64,000 nt of DNA from contig NZ_JACRSN010000003.1 of NCBI RefSeq assembly GCF_014384705.1, positions 1 through 64,000 of the forward strand. Reading direction: 5' to 3'. The position numbers and the translations under genes were made by a program. This DNA comes from Yeguia hominis. Lineage in GTDB: Bacteria > Bacillota > Clostridia > Oscillospirales > Acutalibacteraceae. A model generated the notes under the pieces. It made no database searches, was not told the origin of the DNA, and worked only from the letters and a program-made list of their open reading frames with translations. Positions 42,701-51,063 of the stretch are shown here, piece after piece (position 1 is the first letter of the stretch; every line of letters starts with the position of its first letter).

Positions 42701-43527
42701 AACGTCGGATCAGCGACGAGATGCTCAAAATCATTTCGCACTTTGAGGGTTACAGCAAAGGTGTTTATGCAGATACGCTTGCCTATGGGATTCCGACGAC
42801 CGGATACGGGTATGTCGTTTCAAAAGGCGAGCAGTTCTACAACAATATGACCAGAACAGAAGCCTGGGCGCTGCTGTGCAGCGTGACGAACGAGCGCTCT
42901 TATACGACGGAGGTCAATCGGTTCATTACGAACAACAACCTCAAGGTCAGCCAGAGTCAGTTCGACGCGATGGTCAGCTTTTCTTACAATGTCGGCGCCG
43001 GATATTGGAATAACAGCGGAACCGCGTTCGATTTGCGGACGATTCTACTCAACAGTGTGGATGTCTCGAAAGTGAAGTTTGGATCCGGACGTTCTGCAAA
43101 AATGACTGCAAAAGCAAACCTTTACCGGAAAATTGATGACACCAAAGCGGCGACTTCCACCTATAACGGCGCTTCCGTTACGGTGCTCTCGGCCAAGCAT
43201 GATGCACAAACACAGACAACCTGGTATCAGATCAAGCTCCAAAACGGAAACAAATACTGGGTTCGGGCAGGATATGTCCGGCTGGACGATACTTCCGGAC
43301 TGACCTATGATCTTGCCTATACAGATTCGGTGGCATTCGGCTCGGAGATGCTCGCCTGGCATATTGCGGGCGGCAACTGCATTCCGGGACTGCTGTACCG
43401 GCGTCTTGCGGAAGCAAAGGTGTTTTCCTTTGCAAATTATGCGGAAGCGGATATGTCGAACGCCAATTACCGTGTGAATACCTACGGATATCTTTATCCG
43501 AGCTGCATGGCCAAGTACGAACGGTAA
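39730..43527 (+). CDS. Secreted multi-SH3 repeat, Big2 and GH24-like lysozyme protein
   Basis: A 1265-residue secreted protein. Signal peptide: RIIAFLTAFLLVFGIAASSLPLSVTVRAQ. Then one divergent SH3b domain, seven near-identical SH3b repeats of 76-78 residues (LGTATTTDVLNLRKGAG...GYVSVEYLKV, joined by SSSSGNTSEPEKN linkers), a Big2 domain, a ninth SH3b domain, a second Big2-like domain and an Ig-like segment. The C-terminal part resembles phage-type lysozyme (GH24): HFEGYSKGVYADTL, PTTGYGY, QFDAMVSFSYNVG. SH3b domains bind peptidoglycan, so this is probably a wall-degrading or remodelling enzyme. The ATG at 39730 follows TTAGGAG. It is next to a PdaA-like deacetylase gene. Confidence 0.9.
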   Translation: MQKGTGTWKRIIAFLTAFLLVFGIAASSLPLSVTVRAQTTATTTDPVNLRSGPGTSYSVVTTLAQGTTVTVTDTSNSKWYAVKTSGGNTGYISVEYLKLAASENLGTATTTDVLNLRKGAGTSYGIVTTLAKGTKVTILEKTSKTWYKVKTSSNKTGYVSVEYLKVDSSSSGNTSEPEKNLGTATTTDVLNLRKGAGTSYGIVTTLAKGTKVTILEKTSKSWYKVKTASNKTGYVSVEYLKVNSSSSGNTSESEKNLGTATTTDVLNLRKGAGTSYGIVTTLAKGTKVTILEKTSKSWYKVKTSSNKTGYVSVEYLKADSSNSSSGNTSEPEKKLGTATTTAALNLRKGAGTSYGIVTTLAKGTKVTILEKTSKSWYKVKTSSNKTGYVSVEYLKVNSSSSGNTSEPEKNLGTATTTDVLNLRKGAGTSYGIVTTLAKGTKVTILEKTSKTWYKVKTSSNKTGYVSVEYLKVDSNNSSSGNTSEPEKNLGTATTTDVLNLRKGAGTSYGIVTTLAKGTKVTILEKTSKSWYKVKTSSNKTGYVSVEYLKVNSSSSGNTSEPEKNLGTATTTDVLNLRKGAGTSYGIVTTLAKGTKVTILEKTSKSWYKVKTASNKTGYVSTDYIKVTSAEQDPEPAAETTMKLNASSRTMEIGDTYTLKATVTNGDGTKPSASSSKKAVATVSYKSASSNVYRYTIKAVSAGSATITVKLGSIKKTIKVTVKEAPAPEVKYAQTTTGLNLRKGPDTSYEIITTLPSGTILTVLEEAKAGWVKVQTASGYTGYVSTDYIRYVSGSSGEITLSHTSVKIPQGKTMYTTASAANSGSVILWSSSNPDVATVHDGYIYAVSKGSATITAMDSSGKNKATCSVKVTEAEPVKFVYASPNTVGVNTEMELVAITDTSRSAVKFVVETESGSTKSYTVKKYQAETNEADEGMAENATRVWKQSVKFSKAGSYTVKVYAQNSSGWSSGYEEMEAFVVETTDQTTTAYGERRISDEMLKIISHFEGYSKGVYADTLAYGIPTTGYGYVVSKGEQFYNNMTRTEAWALLCSVTNERSYTTEVNRFITNNNLKVSQSQFDAMVSFSYNVGAGYWNNSGTAFDLRTILLNSVDVSKVKFGSGRSAKMTAKANLYRKIDDTKAATSTYNGASVTVLSAKHDAQTQTTWYQIKLQNGNKYWVRAGYVRLDDTSGLTYDLAYTDSVAFGSEMLAWHIAGGNCIPGLLYRRLAEAKVFSFANYAEADMSNANYRVNTYGYLYPSCMAKYER
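40042..41649 (+). repeat. Seven tandem 228/234-bp coding repeats (SH3b units)
   Basis: Units start at 40042, 40270, 40498, 40732, 40960, 41194 and 41422, with spacings of 228, 228, 234, 228, 234 and 228 bases. The 6-base difference adds two residues in the serine/asparagine linker. DNA identity between units is very high, including many synonymous sites, so recent duplication or gene conversion is likely. Confidence 0.9.
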
Positions 43528-43638
43528 GCGAAAGGCAGCATGCATTTCAGTTACCCCCGTTCCGGTGGTCAGAACTGCCAAAAGAAACCAATGCAAGGAC
43601 CGGCAATATCTGAAAGCGTGTATATTGAAAACCGCCAG

Positions 43639-43681
43639 GCGGCTTTTCGGGGATGAATTTCCCCGGGAAGCCGCTTTTTTC
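43639..43681 (+). terminator. Terminator of the SH3-repeat gene
   Basis: GCGGCTTTTCGGGGA pairs with TCCCCGGGAAGCCGC (one mismatch), followed by TTTTTTC. Confidence 0.85.
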
Positions 43682-43879
43682 ATAGATGCATGTGAAAGCG
43701 AACGGAAAAAAGGCAGCGCCATTGGGAACGGGCTTTGGCGTGCAGAAAAGGCCGGAGCGCGGTGTGGATTTTATAGCGTCTACTGCTTGACCAGGCGGTC
43801 AAGCCCGAAAAATTCGTAGAATAAACAGGGATTGCCGTCCGTATATATGGAAATACAACGATATGCGGGGGCGGTATGG

Positions 43880-44683
43880 ATGTTTGTAACGGTGGGCAGA
43901 AAGAAGTTCTGGGGAATGGCGGCGGCTTTGGTTTTGGCGGTGGTGCTCTGTGCGGTCTGGATTCCCACACATCCGGCAGACGCCGAGGAGACTGCAATCA
44001 CCAACTGGGGGCTGAGCTTTCAGGAAGAGGGAAAAACGCCGGTCGGCAATGCGGCGCCGGACTACCTGCTGCAATATGACGCTTACTATGCCGGCGCGGC
44101 GGATCAAAAGGTCATCTACCTGACCTTTGACGCAGGTTATGAAAACGGCTATACGCCGGCAATTTTGGATGCGCTGAAAAAGCACCAGGTCAAGGCGGCG
44201 TTTTTTGTGGTGGGAAATTATATCGAAACCAGTCCGGATTTGGTTCAGAGAATGGTAGAGGAAGGCCATCTGGTCGGCAATCATACTTATTCTCATCCGG
44301 ATATGTCGAAAATATCGGATCTGGAGTCCTTCCGGGAAGAACTCCAGAAAAACGAGGCGGCTTACCAGGCGGTAACCGGAGAGAAAATGCCGAACTATTA
44401 CCGACCGCCGCAGGGAAAATTCAGCGAGAGCAATCTGACCATGGCCAAGGAGCTCGGCTATCATACGGTGTTTTGGAGTCTTGCCTATGTGGACTGGTAT
44501 GTCGATCAGCAGCCCTCCCACGAAGAGGCGCTTTCCAAGCTGACGAAGCGGATTCATCCGGGCGCGGTGGTGCTGCTGCACAGCACTTCGCAGACAAACG
44601 CGGAAATCCTCGACGAACTGCTCACCGAGTGGGAAAATGCGGGTTATACCTTCGGAACACTGGACCAGCTCTGTACGCAGTAA
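43880..44683 (+). CDS. pdaA: PdaA-like polysaccharide deacetylase (peptidoglycan muramic acid de-N-acetylase type)
   Basis: A 267-residue membrane-anchored or secreted NodB-domain protein. N-terminal helix FWGMAAALVLAVVLCAVWI. Motif 1 is YLTFDAGYENGYTP, where PdaA proteins have TFDxGYE rather than the TFDD of chitin deacetylases. Motif 2 is HTYSHPDMSK, motif 3 RPPQGKFSE, and the ending VVLLHSTS holds the last catalytic His. In Bacillus PdaA makes muramic delta-lactam in spore cortex, which fits a spore former. Start is uncertain: ATG 43880 follows GGGGGCGG, while ATG 43847 and TTG 43832 are in frame upstream. Confidence 0.88.
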   Translation: MFVTVGRKKFWGMAAALVLAVVLCAVWIPTHPADAEETAITNWGLSFQEEGKTPVGNAAPDYLLQYDAYYAGAADQKVIYLTFDAGYENGYTPAILDALKKHQVKAAFFVVGNYIETSPDLVQRMVEEGHLVGNHTYSHPDMSKISDLESFREELQKNEAAYQAVTGEKMPNYYRPPQGKFSESNLTMAKELGYHTVFWSLAYVDWYVDQQPSHEEALSKLTKRIHPGAVVLLHSTSQTNAEILDELLTEWENAGYTFGTLDQLCTQ

Positions 44684-44705
44684 GATTTTGCAGTTGCGTT
44701 TTTTC

Positions 44706-44741
44706 AGGATCCGCCTTTCGAACAAGGCGGATCCTTTTTTC
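44706..44741 (+). terminator. Terminator of the deacetylase gene
   Basis: AGGATCCGCC pairs with GGCGGATCCT (44706-44735) and is followed by TTTTTTC. Confidence 0.9.
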
Positions 44742-44905
44742 GGGAAAAGATGCGCACAGCCGGATCGCCCGGATAGAGCCCTTTAAGGGCGTTTGAGGAT
44801 TCATAAGGATTTCATATTTTAATTCGGAATGAGAACTAAACAGGAAAGCGGGTACGCTATACTGAAAAGGATCAAGTAGACCATGAAAAGAAAAGGAACG
44901 AAAAA

Positions 44906-45400
44906 ATGGATGCAGTCGTACAATCTGTTGTCGATGTTTTCAACGGAGTAATTCCCGGCGAGTTTACCGTGTTTCTGATTTCTATGATTCCGGTGCTGGA
45001 ACTGCGGGGAGGTGTTTTAGCAGCAAAGCTGTTGGATGTGGAGATGTGGCGGGCCTTCCTTTGCTGTGCGGTCGGGACGCTGGTGCCCATTCCGTTTATT
45101 CTGTTGTTTATTCGGCAGATTCTGGAATGGCTCAAACACACGAAACTTGTCCGGTTTGCCAACCGGCTCGAAGAAAAGGCGAATCGGAAAATTGCGTCGA
45201 TCGAAAAGTATAAAACGCTGGGGCTGATGATCTTTGTGGCGATTCCGCTGCCCGGAACCGGCGCCTGGACCGGTGCGTTGGTTGCGGCGGTCATTAAGAT
45301 ACGCTTTAAACATGCGATGCTGTCAATTGCGGCAGGAAGTTTGATTGCAGATCTGATTATGTGCGCGATTTCTTACGGACTGCTCGGAATGATTATTTAA
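44906..45400 (+). CDS. COG2426 family small export-type membrane protein
   Basis: A 164-residue protein of the Sm_multidrug_ex family with about four membrane helices. Conserved: SMIPVLELRGGVLAAKLLD, the cytoplasmic loop KLVRFANRLEEKANRK, and FVAIPLPGTGAWTGALVAAVI. The name 'small multi-drug export' is historical; the transported substrate is unknown. The start is ATG 44906 with AAAGGAACG upstream. It is followed 13 bases later by a flavoprotein gene. Confidence 0.85.
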   Translation: MDAVVQSVVDVFNGVIPGEFTVFLISMIPVLELRGGVLAAKLLDVEMWRAFLCCAVGTLVPIPFILLFIRQILEWLKHTKLVRFANRLEEKANRKIASIEKYKTLGLMIFVAIPLPGTGAWTGALVAAVIKIRFKHAMLSIAAGSLIADLIMCAISYGLLGMII

Positions 45401-45413
45401 AGGATTTGATGAA

Positions 45414-46622
45414 ATGCATCAGGTGGATACAGCAATTGTCGGCGGCGGTGCGTCCGGCATGATGGCGGCGCTGGCGCTTGCGTCAAAACGGGAAACGCAA
45501 ACCCGTCCGGTGATGCTTTTGGAAGGCGCGGATCGGGTCGGAAAAAAGCTTTTGGCGACCGGAAACGGCCGCTGCAATTTGACCAATTTGCAGATGACGC
45601 CTTCCCATTATCACGGAGAACGTGCAGAGATCGCAAAGGTGCTTGAAGCCTACCCGACAAAACGCGTTCTCTCTTTTTTTGAGGATTTGGGACTTTTGTG
45701 CCGGCCTGATGCGGAGGGCCGGGTCTATCCCTATGCAGGACAGGCTTCCGCCGTTTCGGATGTGCTGCGCCGGGGGCTGGAGGCATTTGGGGTTGAGACG
45801 ATTTCTGCAAACCCGGTTTCCAGAATCCGCAAGCGGTCTTCCGGCGGGTTTATTCTGGATGGCCCGGAGCCGGTGACGGCGAAAAAAGTGATCTTGGCGT
45901 GCGGAGGAATGGCAGCTCCGCAATTCGGCTGTGCGGTCGGCGGGTATGCGCTTGCACAGTCCCTCGGCCACACCGTAACGCCGCTTCGGCCGGCTCTTGC
46001 GCCGGTTACCGTCCGGCCGGACGAGGTGCGCGCGCTGAAAGGCATTCGATGCCGGGCGAAAGTCACCCTGTATCGCGGCGATACGCCGCTCAAAAGTGAG
46101 GTTGGCGAGCTGCAATTCGGCGACGGTGTGCTTTCCGGGATTTGCATGTTTCAACTTTCCCGGTTTGTCGGAAAAAAGGCATCGCCGGGGACAAGCATAC
46201 TTGTGGATTTGCTTCCGGATTACGAGGAAGCGGAAGTCCGGGCGTTTTTGGCGAAAAAACAGCGCCGGTTTGGAGAAAAACAGCTGCCGGTGCTTTTAGA
46301 GGGAATGCTCCACAAGCGCGCGGCGCAGGAGGCGCTCAAACGGGCGGGGTTGTTTCCGGATGGATGCGATCTTTCTGCCTGTGCGCACGCAGTGAAAGCA
46401 TTTCGGTTTACGGCAACCGGGACGGCGGGCTTCCGGCAAGCGCAGGTTACGGCGGGCGGCGTTCCGCTGCGGGAAGTTTTTTCGCAAACCATGGAATCGC
46501 GCATTTGCAGAAATCTTTTTCTGACCGGGGAGCTTCTGGATCCGGACGGAGACTGCGGCGGTTACAATTTGCACTGGGCATGGAGTACCGGAATGGCAGC
46601 GGGTTTTGCAGCCGCAAAATAG
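45414..46622 (+). CDS. HI0933/BaiN-family NAD(P)/FAD-dependent oxidoreductase
   Basis: A 402-residue flavoprotein. Rossmann motif for FAD: VDTAIVGGGASGMMAALALA, then GKKLLATGNGRCNLTN, a family signature. The C-terminal motif is LFLTGELLDPDGDCGGYNLHWAWSTGMAAG. The family (aminoacetone oxidase-like, BaiN/RdsA) has poorly defined substrates; some members reduce bile acid or other enone bonds. It is followed 29 bases later by another FAD protein, so they may share a transcript. Confidence 0.9.
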   Translation: MHQVDTAIVGGGASGMMAALALASKRETQTRPVMLLEGADRVGKKLLATGNGRCNLTNLQMTPSHYHGERAEIAKVLEAYPTKRVLSFFEDLGLLCRPDAEGRVYPYAGQASAVSDVLRRGLEAFGVETISANPVSRIRKRSSGGFILDGPEPVTAKKVILACGGMAAPQFGCAVGGYALAQSLGHTVTPLRPALAPVTVRPDEVRALKGIRCRAKVTLYRGDTPLKSEVGELQFGDGVLSGICMFQLSRFVGKKASPGTSILVDLLPDYEEAEVRAFLAKKQRRFGEKQLPVLLEGMLHKRAAQEALKRAGLFPDGCDLSACAHAVKAFRFTATGTAGFRQAQVTAGGVPLREVFSQTMESRICRNLFLTGELLDPDGDCGGYNLHWAWSTGMAAGFAAAK

Positions 46623-46651
46623 TGGGGATCAATCGGGAAAGCAGGAAGAAC

Positions 46652-48250
46652 ATGATACGAATTTCAGAACTTGCAATGCCTCTGGACAGTACGACGGAGG
46701 ATTTAAAGCGCGCCGCCGCCAAACGGCTCGGCGTCAGCGCATCGGAACTTGCAAATTTTCGGATTGCACGAAAGTCCGTGGACGCCCGAAAAAAGCAGGA
46801 CGTCCATTTCGTTTATACCGTCTTGGCGGAACTCGGGAAAAAAGAGGGGGAACTCCTCAAAAAACGCGGTGGTCCAAAGCTTTGTGCAGAAAAACCGCTT
46901 TCCTACCGGGTGCCGGAAAAGAAAAAACCGGCGCAGCCGCCGGTGGTTGCCGGGTTCGGGCCGGCAGGCATGTTTGCGGCGCTTCTGCTTGCGCAGGCAG
47001 GCCTTTGTCCAATCGTTTTTGAACGCGGCGCGCCGGTAGAAGCGCGGCAGGCAAGCGTTGCGGCATTCCGAAACGGCGGCGCATTTTCTCCGGATGCCAA
47101 CATCCAGTTCGGAGAAGGCGGCGCGGGCACGTTTTCGGACGGAAAGCTGACAACCGGCACACATGATCCGCGTGCGCGCAAGGTGCTTGCGGAACTGGCG
47201 GCGGCCGGTGCGCCGGAAGAGATCCTTTATGAGGCAAAACCGCATATCGGAACGGATCGGCTGCCCGGCGTTGTGCGGGAGATCCGGCAGGAAATCCTGC
47301 GCCTTGGCGGACAGGTGCAGTTTTATACGGCGCTGACGGGGTTGGAAATCCGGGACGGACGGCTCTGCAAAGTGGAGGTTACCCGGCAGGGCGCCCCAGC
47401 GCAGACCTTTCCCTGTTCTGCACTGGTGTTGTCGGTCGGCCACAGCGCGCGGGATACCTTTTCCATGCTGTATGGAAAAAAGCTTCCCATTGAGCCGAAA
47501 CCGTTTTCGATTGGCGTGCGGATTGAGCATCCACAGACATGCATTAATAAAGCGCAATACGGTCCTGCGGCAGGGCATCCGGCGCTTGGCGCGGCGGATT
47601 ATAAGCTGAATGTCCATCTGCCAAACGGCCGCGGCGTTTATACCTTTTGCATGTGTCCGGGCGGCAGCGTTGTGTGTGCGAGCTCCGAAGCGGGCGGCGT
47701 GGTGACGAACGGGATGAGTCCTTTTGCCCGGGATGGTGAAAATGCCAACGCAGCGCTGTTGGTCGGCGTGCAGCCGGAGGATTTCGGCAGCGATCATCCG
47801 CTTGCGGGAATTGCGCTGCAGCGCCGGTTGGAACAGCAGGCGTTTACTGTGGGCGGCGGTGGATATGCGGCGCCGGTGCAGCGTGTCGAAGATTTTTTGC
47901 AGCGCAGGAAAAGCAGAAGCTTCGGATCGGTGCAGCCGAGTTATTTGCCCGGCGTAGCGCTCTCTGCAATGGACGACTGCCTGCCAGAATGGATTACGGA
48001 GAGCCTGCGGGAAGGCATTCTCCGGCTCGACGGCAGACTGCACGGCTTTGCATTTCCGGATGCCCTGCTGACCGGTGTGGAAACCAGAAGTTCTTCGCCG
48101 GTTCGGGTCTTGCGCGGAGAGCACCTTTGTTCTCCGAAAGCGGACGGCCTGTTTCCCTGCGGAGAAGGTGCGGGATATGCTGGCGGCATTGTTTCTGCTG
48201 CGGTAGACGGCATCCGCTGTGCGGAAAAAGTCATGGAACGCTATGAGTAG
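46652..48250 (+). CDS. COG2509-type FAD-dependent oxidoreductase
   Basis: A 532-residue flavoprotein. The N-terminal 80-residue domain (RISELAMPLDSTTEDLKRAAAKRLGV) is a ferredoxin-like or RNA-binding-like module typical of this family. The FAD motif follows at VVAGFGPAGMFAALLLAQ, with FGEGGAGTFSDGKL and a C-terminal FPCGEGAGYAGGIVSAAVDG. The function is unknown; members are called uncharacterised FAD dehydrogenases. The ATG at 46652 follows GCAGGAAG; upstream frame positions overlap the previous gene. A shared terminator at 48435 ends the transcript. Confidence 0.88.
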   Translation: MIRISELAMPLDSTTEDLKRAAAKRLGVSASELANFRIARKSVDARKKQDVHFVYTVLAELGKKEGELLKKRGGPKLCAEKPLSYRVPEKKKPAQPPVVAGFGPAGMFAALLLAQAGLCPIVFERGAPVEARQASVAAFRNGGAFSPDANIQFGEGGAGTFSDGKLTTGTHDPRARKVLAELAAAGAPEEILYEAKPHIGTDRLPGVVREIRQEILRLGGQVQFYTALTGLEIRDGRLCKVEVTRQGAPAQTFPCSALVLSVGHSARDTFSMLYGKKLPIEPKPFSIGVRIEHPQTCINKAQYGPAAGHPALGAADYKLNVHLPNGRGVYTFCMCPGGSVVCASSEAGGVVTNGMSPFARDGENANAALLVGVQPEDFGSDHPLAGIALQRRLEQQAFTVGGGGYAAPVQRVEDFLQRRKSRSFGSVQPSYLPGVALSAMDDCLPEWITESLREGILRLDGRLHGFAFPDALLTGVETRSSSPVRVLRGEHLCSPKADGLFPCGEGAGYAGGIVSAAVDGIRCAEKVMERYE

Positions 48251-48434
48251 GCCCATACCATCCGCAGCTTGTGGCGCAGGATTTGTCCGGACTGTATGGG
48301 CCGGATGCTGTGCATGCAAAGTGAAAATTCCCCGGATTCAAATCGTGTCGATTCATCGGAGGCGTTCGGAACGAATCTCCACGGAAAAAGCGCTGATTTC
48401 GAATCGAGAACGGTTTATTCCCAGATTATAGAAA

Positions 48435-48479
48435 ACAAGCCCGCTGAACGGAGAAACGGTTCAGCGGGCTTGTTTGTTT
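48435..48479. terminator. Bidirectional terminator between convergent genes
   Basis: ACAAGCCCGCTGAAC (48435-48449) pairs perfectly with GTTCAGCGGGCTTGT (48459-48473). T-rich runs follow on both strands, serving the flavoprotein gene (plus) and the GH13 gene (minus). Confidence 0.92.
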
Positions 48480-48487
48480 ATAATCAA

Positions 48488-50044
48488 TTATACATTCTTT
48501 GCCAAGATGGTTGCGCTGCAGGCCGGTACATGCAGGAGGCCGTTTTCCAAAACGGCTTGTCCGTGATAGGAATAAAGGACATCTTCGAATCCGCATTCGT
48601 CGATTTCACAGGATGCCGGCGTTTCTGCCGGATTGATGGCCACAAGCACAGAGCCGGTTTTTCCGGTTCGCAAATAGACCAGCGGCTGATGCTCCTGCGC
48701 ATGGAGAAATTGGAAAGCAGCGTTGCTCTGCAGCGGTTCGTGCGTAAGACGAAGCGCAATCAGCTTTTTAATTTCGTGATATAACGAATCCGCCTGGGCA
48801 GTCTGAGTTTCTACGGTTGGCCGGTCGGCAGAAGGATCTATGGTGATATATAGCTGTTCCGGAGAGGCGGAAGAAAATCCTGCGTTTGCGGTGTGATCCC
48901 ACTGCATGGGAGAACGCGCTCCGGTTCGTTCGAAGCCGCCTTCCACAGAGGTCAGCCCTTCTAAGTAGCGCATTCCAATTTCATCTCCGTAATAGAGGAA
49001 CGGTGCGCCCGGCATGGTCAGCAAAAAGGCGAATACCAGTTTTTCTTCTTCGATATCGATATAGTGAGAAAGACGCGGCATATCATGGTTGCCGGAAGGA
49101 ATACAGATCAGGCCTTTGCCGTCGGTGCGCTGATAATTTTTCCAGTAGGTTTTGGCAAATTCGGTGATGCTTCCGCCCTCTTTTCGGGAGAAGTACGGGG
49201 TTTCGCAGCGGAAGAGATCCAAATAATGAGAAGGACCGAAATGCAGCAGAAAATCCATATGGAATCCGCCCGCAAGCGAACGCGCGGGATCGCCCCATTC
49301 GGAGATAATCGCGGCATTCGGGAATTCTTCATCCAAAAATCTGCGGAAGTCCTGCCAGAGCTTGATGGTCTCTTGGCCGTCCTCATCGTTTTTGACCAGA
49401 GAACCGGCCATGTCGACGCGGAATCCGTCACAGCCGAGCTGCAGCCAGAACCGCATGACATCCTTCATCGCCTCACGGGTAGACAGCGCGTCTTTGGAAT
49501 CCGGCGCACACTGCCAGCTTTCCGTGGGGTTGGCAAATCCATAGTTGAGGCAGGGCTGGGTGGAGAAGAAGTTTACGGCGCAGCATCCGTTGCGGTCGGA
49601 AATTCCGCGAATGCAGCCGGTAATGTTCTGGACGCCCTCGAAGGGATCCCAGATGTTATCATTCCAGACATAACGGCCGGAAAATTCGTTGGGCTCCGCC
49701 TGCATGGAACTGCGGAACCAGAGGTGCTGCACGGAGGTGTGTCCGGGAACCAGATCCAAAATCACATGCAGCCCGCGCTTGTGTGCCTCGTGAAACAGCG
49801 CTTTCAGATCTTCGTTGGTGCCATAACGCGGCGCCACTTTTTTGTAGTCGGCGACATCGTATCCGGCATCGGTAAACGGGGAATCAAAGCAGGGGTTCAG
49901 CCACAGTGCATTACATCCCAGATCGCGAATGTAGTCCAAACGACGGATGATACCCTGCAGATCTCCGATTCCGTCTGCGTTGGTGTCCTGAAAACTTTGG
50001 GGATAAATTTCGTAAAAAATTGCGTTGTCCAGCCAAGTTGGCAT
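48488..50044 (-). CDS. GH13 family alpha-glucosidase/amylase
   Basis: A 518-residue cytoplasmic glycoside hydrolase (no signal peptide). Conserved GH13 regions: NALWLNPCFDSPFTDAGYDV, DLVPGHTS, DGFRVDMAGSL (nucleophile Asp), AIISEWGDP (acid/base Glu) and SGNHDMPRLS (transition-state Asp). It most resembles oligo-glucosidases acting on short alpha-glucans imported from outside. The ATG at 50044 follows AAAGGAGG. A LacI-type palindrome lies about 120 bases upstream. Confidence 0.92.
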   Translation of the reverse strand: MPTWLDNAIFYEIYPQSFQDTNADGIGDLQGIIRRLDYIRDLGCNALWLNPCFDSPFTDAGYDVADYKKVAPRYGTNEDLKALFHEAHKRGLHVILDLVPGHTSVQHLWFRSSMQAEPNEFSGRYVWNDNIWDPFEGVQNITGCIRGISDRNGCCAVNFFSTQPCLNYGFANPTESWQCAPDSKDALSTREAMKDVMRFWLQLGCDGFRVDMAGSLVKNDEDGQETIKLWQDFRRFLDEEFPNAAIISEWGDPARSLAGGFHMDFLLHFGPSHYLDLFRCETPYFSRKEGGSITEFAKTYWKNYQRTDGKGLICIPSGNHDMPRLSHYIDIEEEKLVFAFLLTMPGAPFLYYGDEIGMRYLEGLTSVEGGFERTGARSPMQWDHTANAGFSSASPEQLYITIDPSADRPTVETQTAQADSLYHEIKKLIALRLTHEPLQSNAAFQFLHAQEHQPLVYLRTGKTGSVLVAINPAETPASCEIDECGFEDVLYSYHGQAVLENGLLHVPACSATILAKNV

Positions 50045-50527
50045 AGATAGAACCTCCTTTAAATTTTGTGAAGGATAGAAAAGCGGCCGTAAAGGCGCTT
50101 TGTTTCCGGGGGATGGGAACATGCGTGTCGTTTTCGCACGGCTTGTATTGCAAGAAAGGCATCTGTGAAAAGCGTTTTTCAGAAAACCTGTAAAATGCAG
50201 GGAAATCCGCAAAATGTGCCGGATTTGGGGGTGCTTTCCGGCACTTTTTACGATTTTGTCAGTTTTAATATACTCCTTTTGCGCAGAATTGCAAGCCTTC
50301 CCGGCTCAAATGCAAAAAATATACATCTTTTTTGGCGAAAACAATTCAGGTGCGGCCAATTTTAGCGCAATAGAGAAGAAAATGCAGTAGTGTAATGCTG
50401 TGCTAAACAGAATCTCTAAAAAATCATGATAAAATATGAAATTTTATTAAACTATGTCGATATAAAGCAGGGCTTATGGTATACAATCAAAAATAAAAGA
50501 AAACAAAACGGAAATGGAGGGCTTAAA
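50045..50527. other. Intergenic region between divergent GH13 and flavodoxin-like pseudogene
   Basis: AT-rich, no gene seen. It holds the palindrome TGAAAAGCGTTTTTCA at 50166-50181, described separately; promoter boxes for either direction are not clear. Confidence 0.5.
50166..50181. promoter_or_regulatory. LacI/CcpA-type operator candidate upstream of GH13
   Basis: TGAAAAGCGTTTTTCA is a near-perfect palindrome with a central GC/CG step, the style of LacI-family operators that often control glucosidase genes. No LacI-type regulator is encoded in the window, so CcpA or a distant regulator would be responsible. Confidence 0.5.
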
Positions 50528-51063
50528 ATGTCCAAAAAGATTCTGATTCTTTCCACAAGTCTGCGGAATCGGAGCAATTCCGAAGCGCTTGCCGATGCGT
50601 TTGCGGAAGGCGCCAAACGCGCAGGGCATACTGTGCAGACAAGAACCCTGCGCGGAAAGTCAATTGCCTTTTGTTAAAGGATGTCTGGCCTGTCAAAAGC
50701 TTCATCATTGCGTGATAGAGACGATGCGCTCGCGCTGACGGAAGATATGCGGAGCACCGATGTCATTGTGTTTGTAACGCCAATTTATTATTACGAGATG
50801 AGCGGGCAGATGAAAACGCTGCTGGACCGTGCAAATTCGCTTTATGGATCGGCGTATGCATTCCGATCTATATGCTGACCACAGCAGCTGAAGATGCACC
50901 GGAGGTTCCGCAGAAGGCGGTCAGCGGCCTAGTGGGCTGGATGGATTGCTTTGATGGTGTAACTCTTGCCGGCACCGTGTTTGCAGGCGGGGTAAACGCG
51001 GTCGGTGAAATCGAAGGGCACCCTGCACTCGAGATGGCACGGCAGATGGGAGCGTCAATTTGA
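50528..51063 (+). pseudogene. NADPH-dependent FMN reductase/flavodoxin-like protein, frameshifted
   Basis: Pieces of one protein lie in four successive frames. MSKKILILSTSLRNRSNSEALADAF carries the FMN phosphate-binding loop, followed by KGCLACQKLHHCVIE (CxxC type), then DDALALTEDMRSTDVIVFVTPIYYYEMSGQMKTLLDR, then MLTTAAEDAPEVPQKAVSGLVGWMDCFDGVTLAGTVFAGGVN. Frameshifts fall near 50675, 50720 and 50870. An intact AATGGAGGG site precedes the ATG at 50528. Without the shifts it would be a normal iron-sulfur or flavodoxin-family oxidoreductase of about 180 residues. Sequencing error at several points is an alternative, but three within 200 bases favours decay. Confidence 0.85.
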
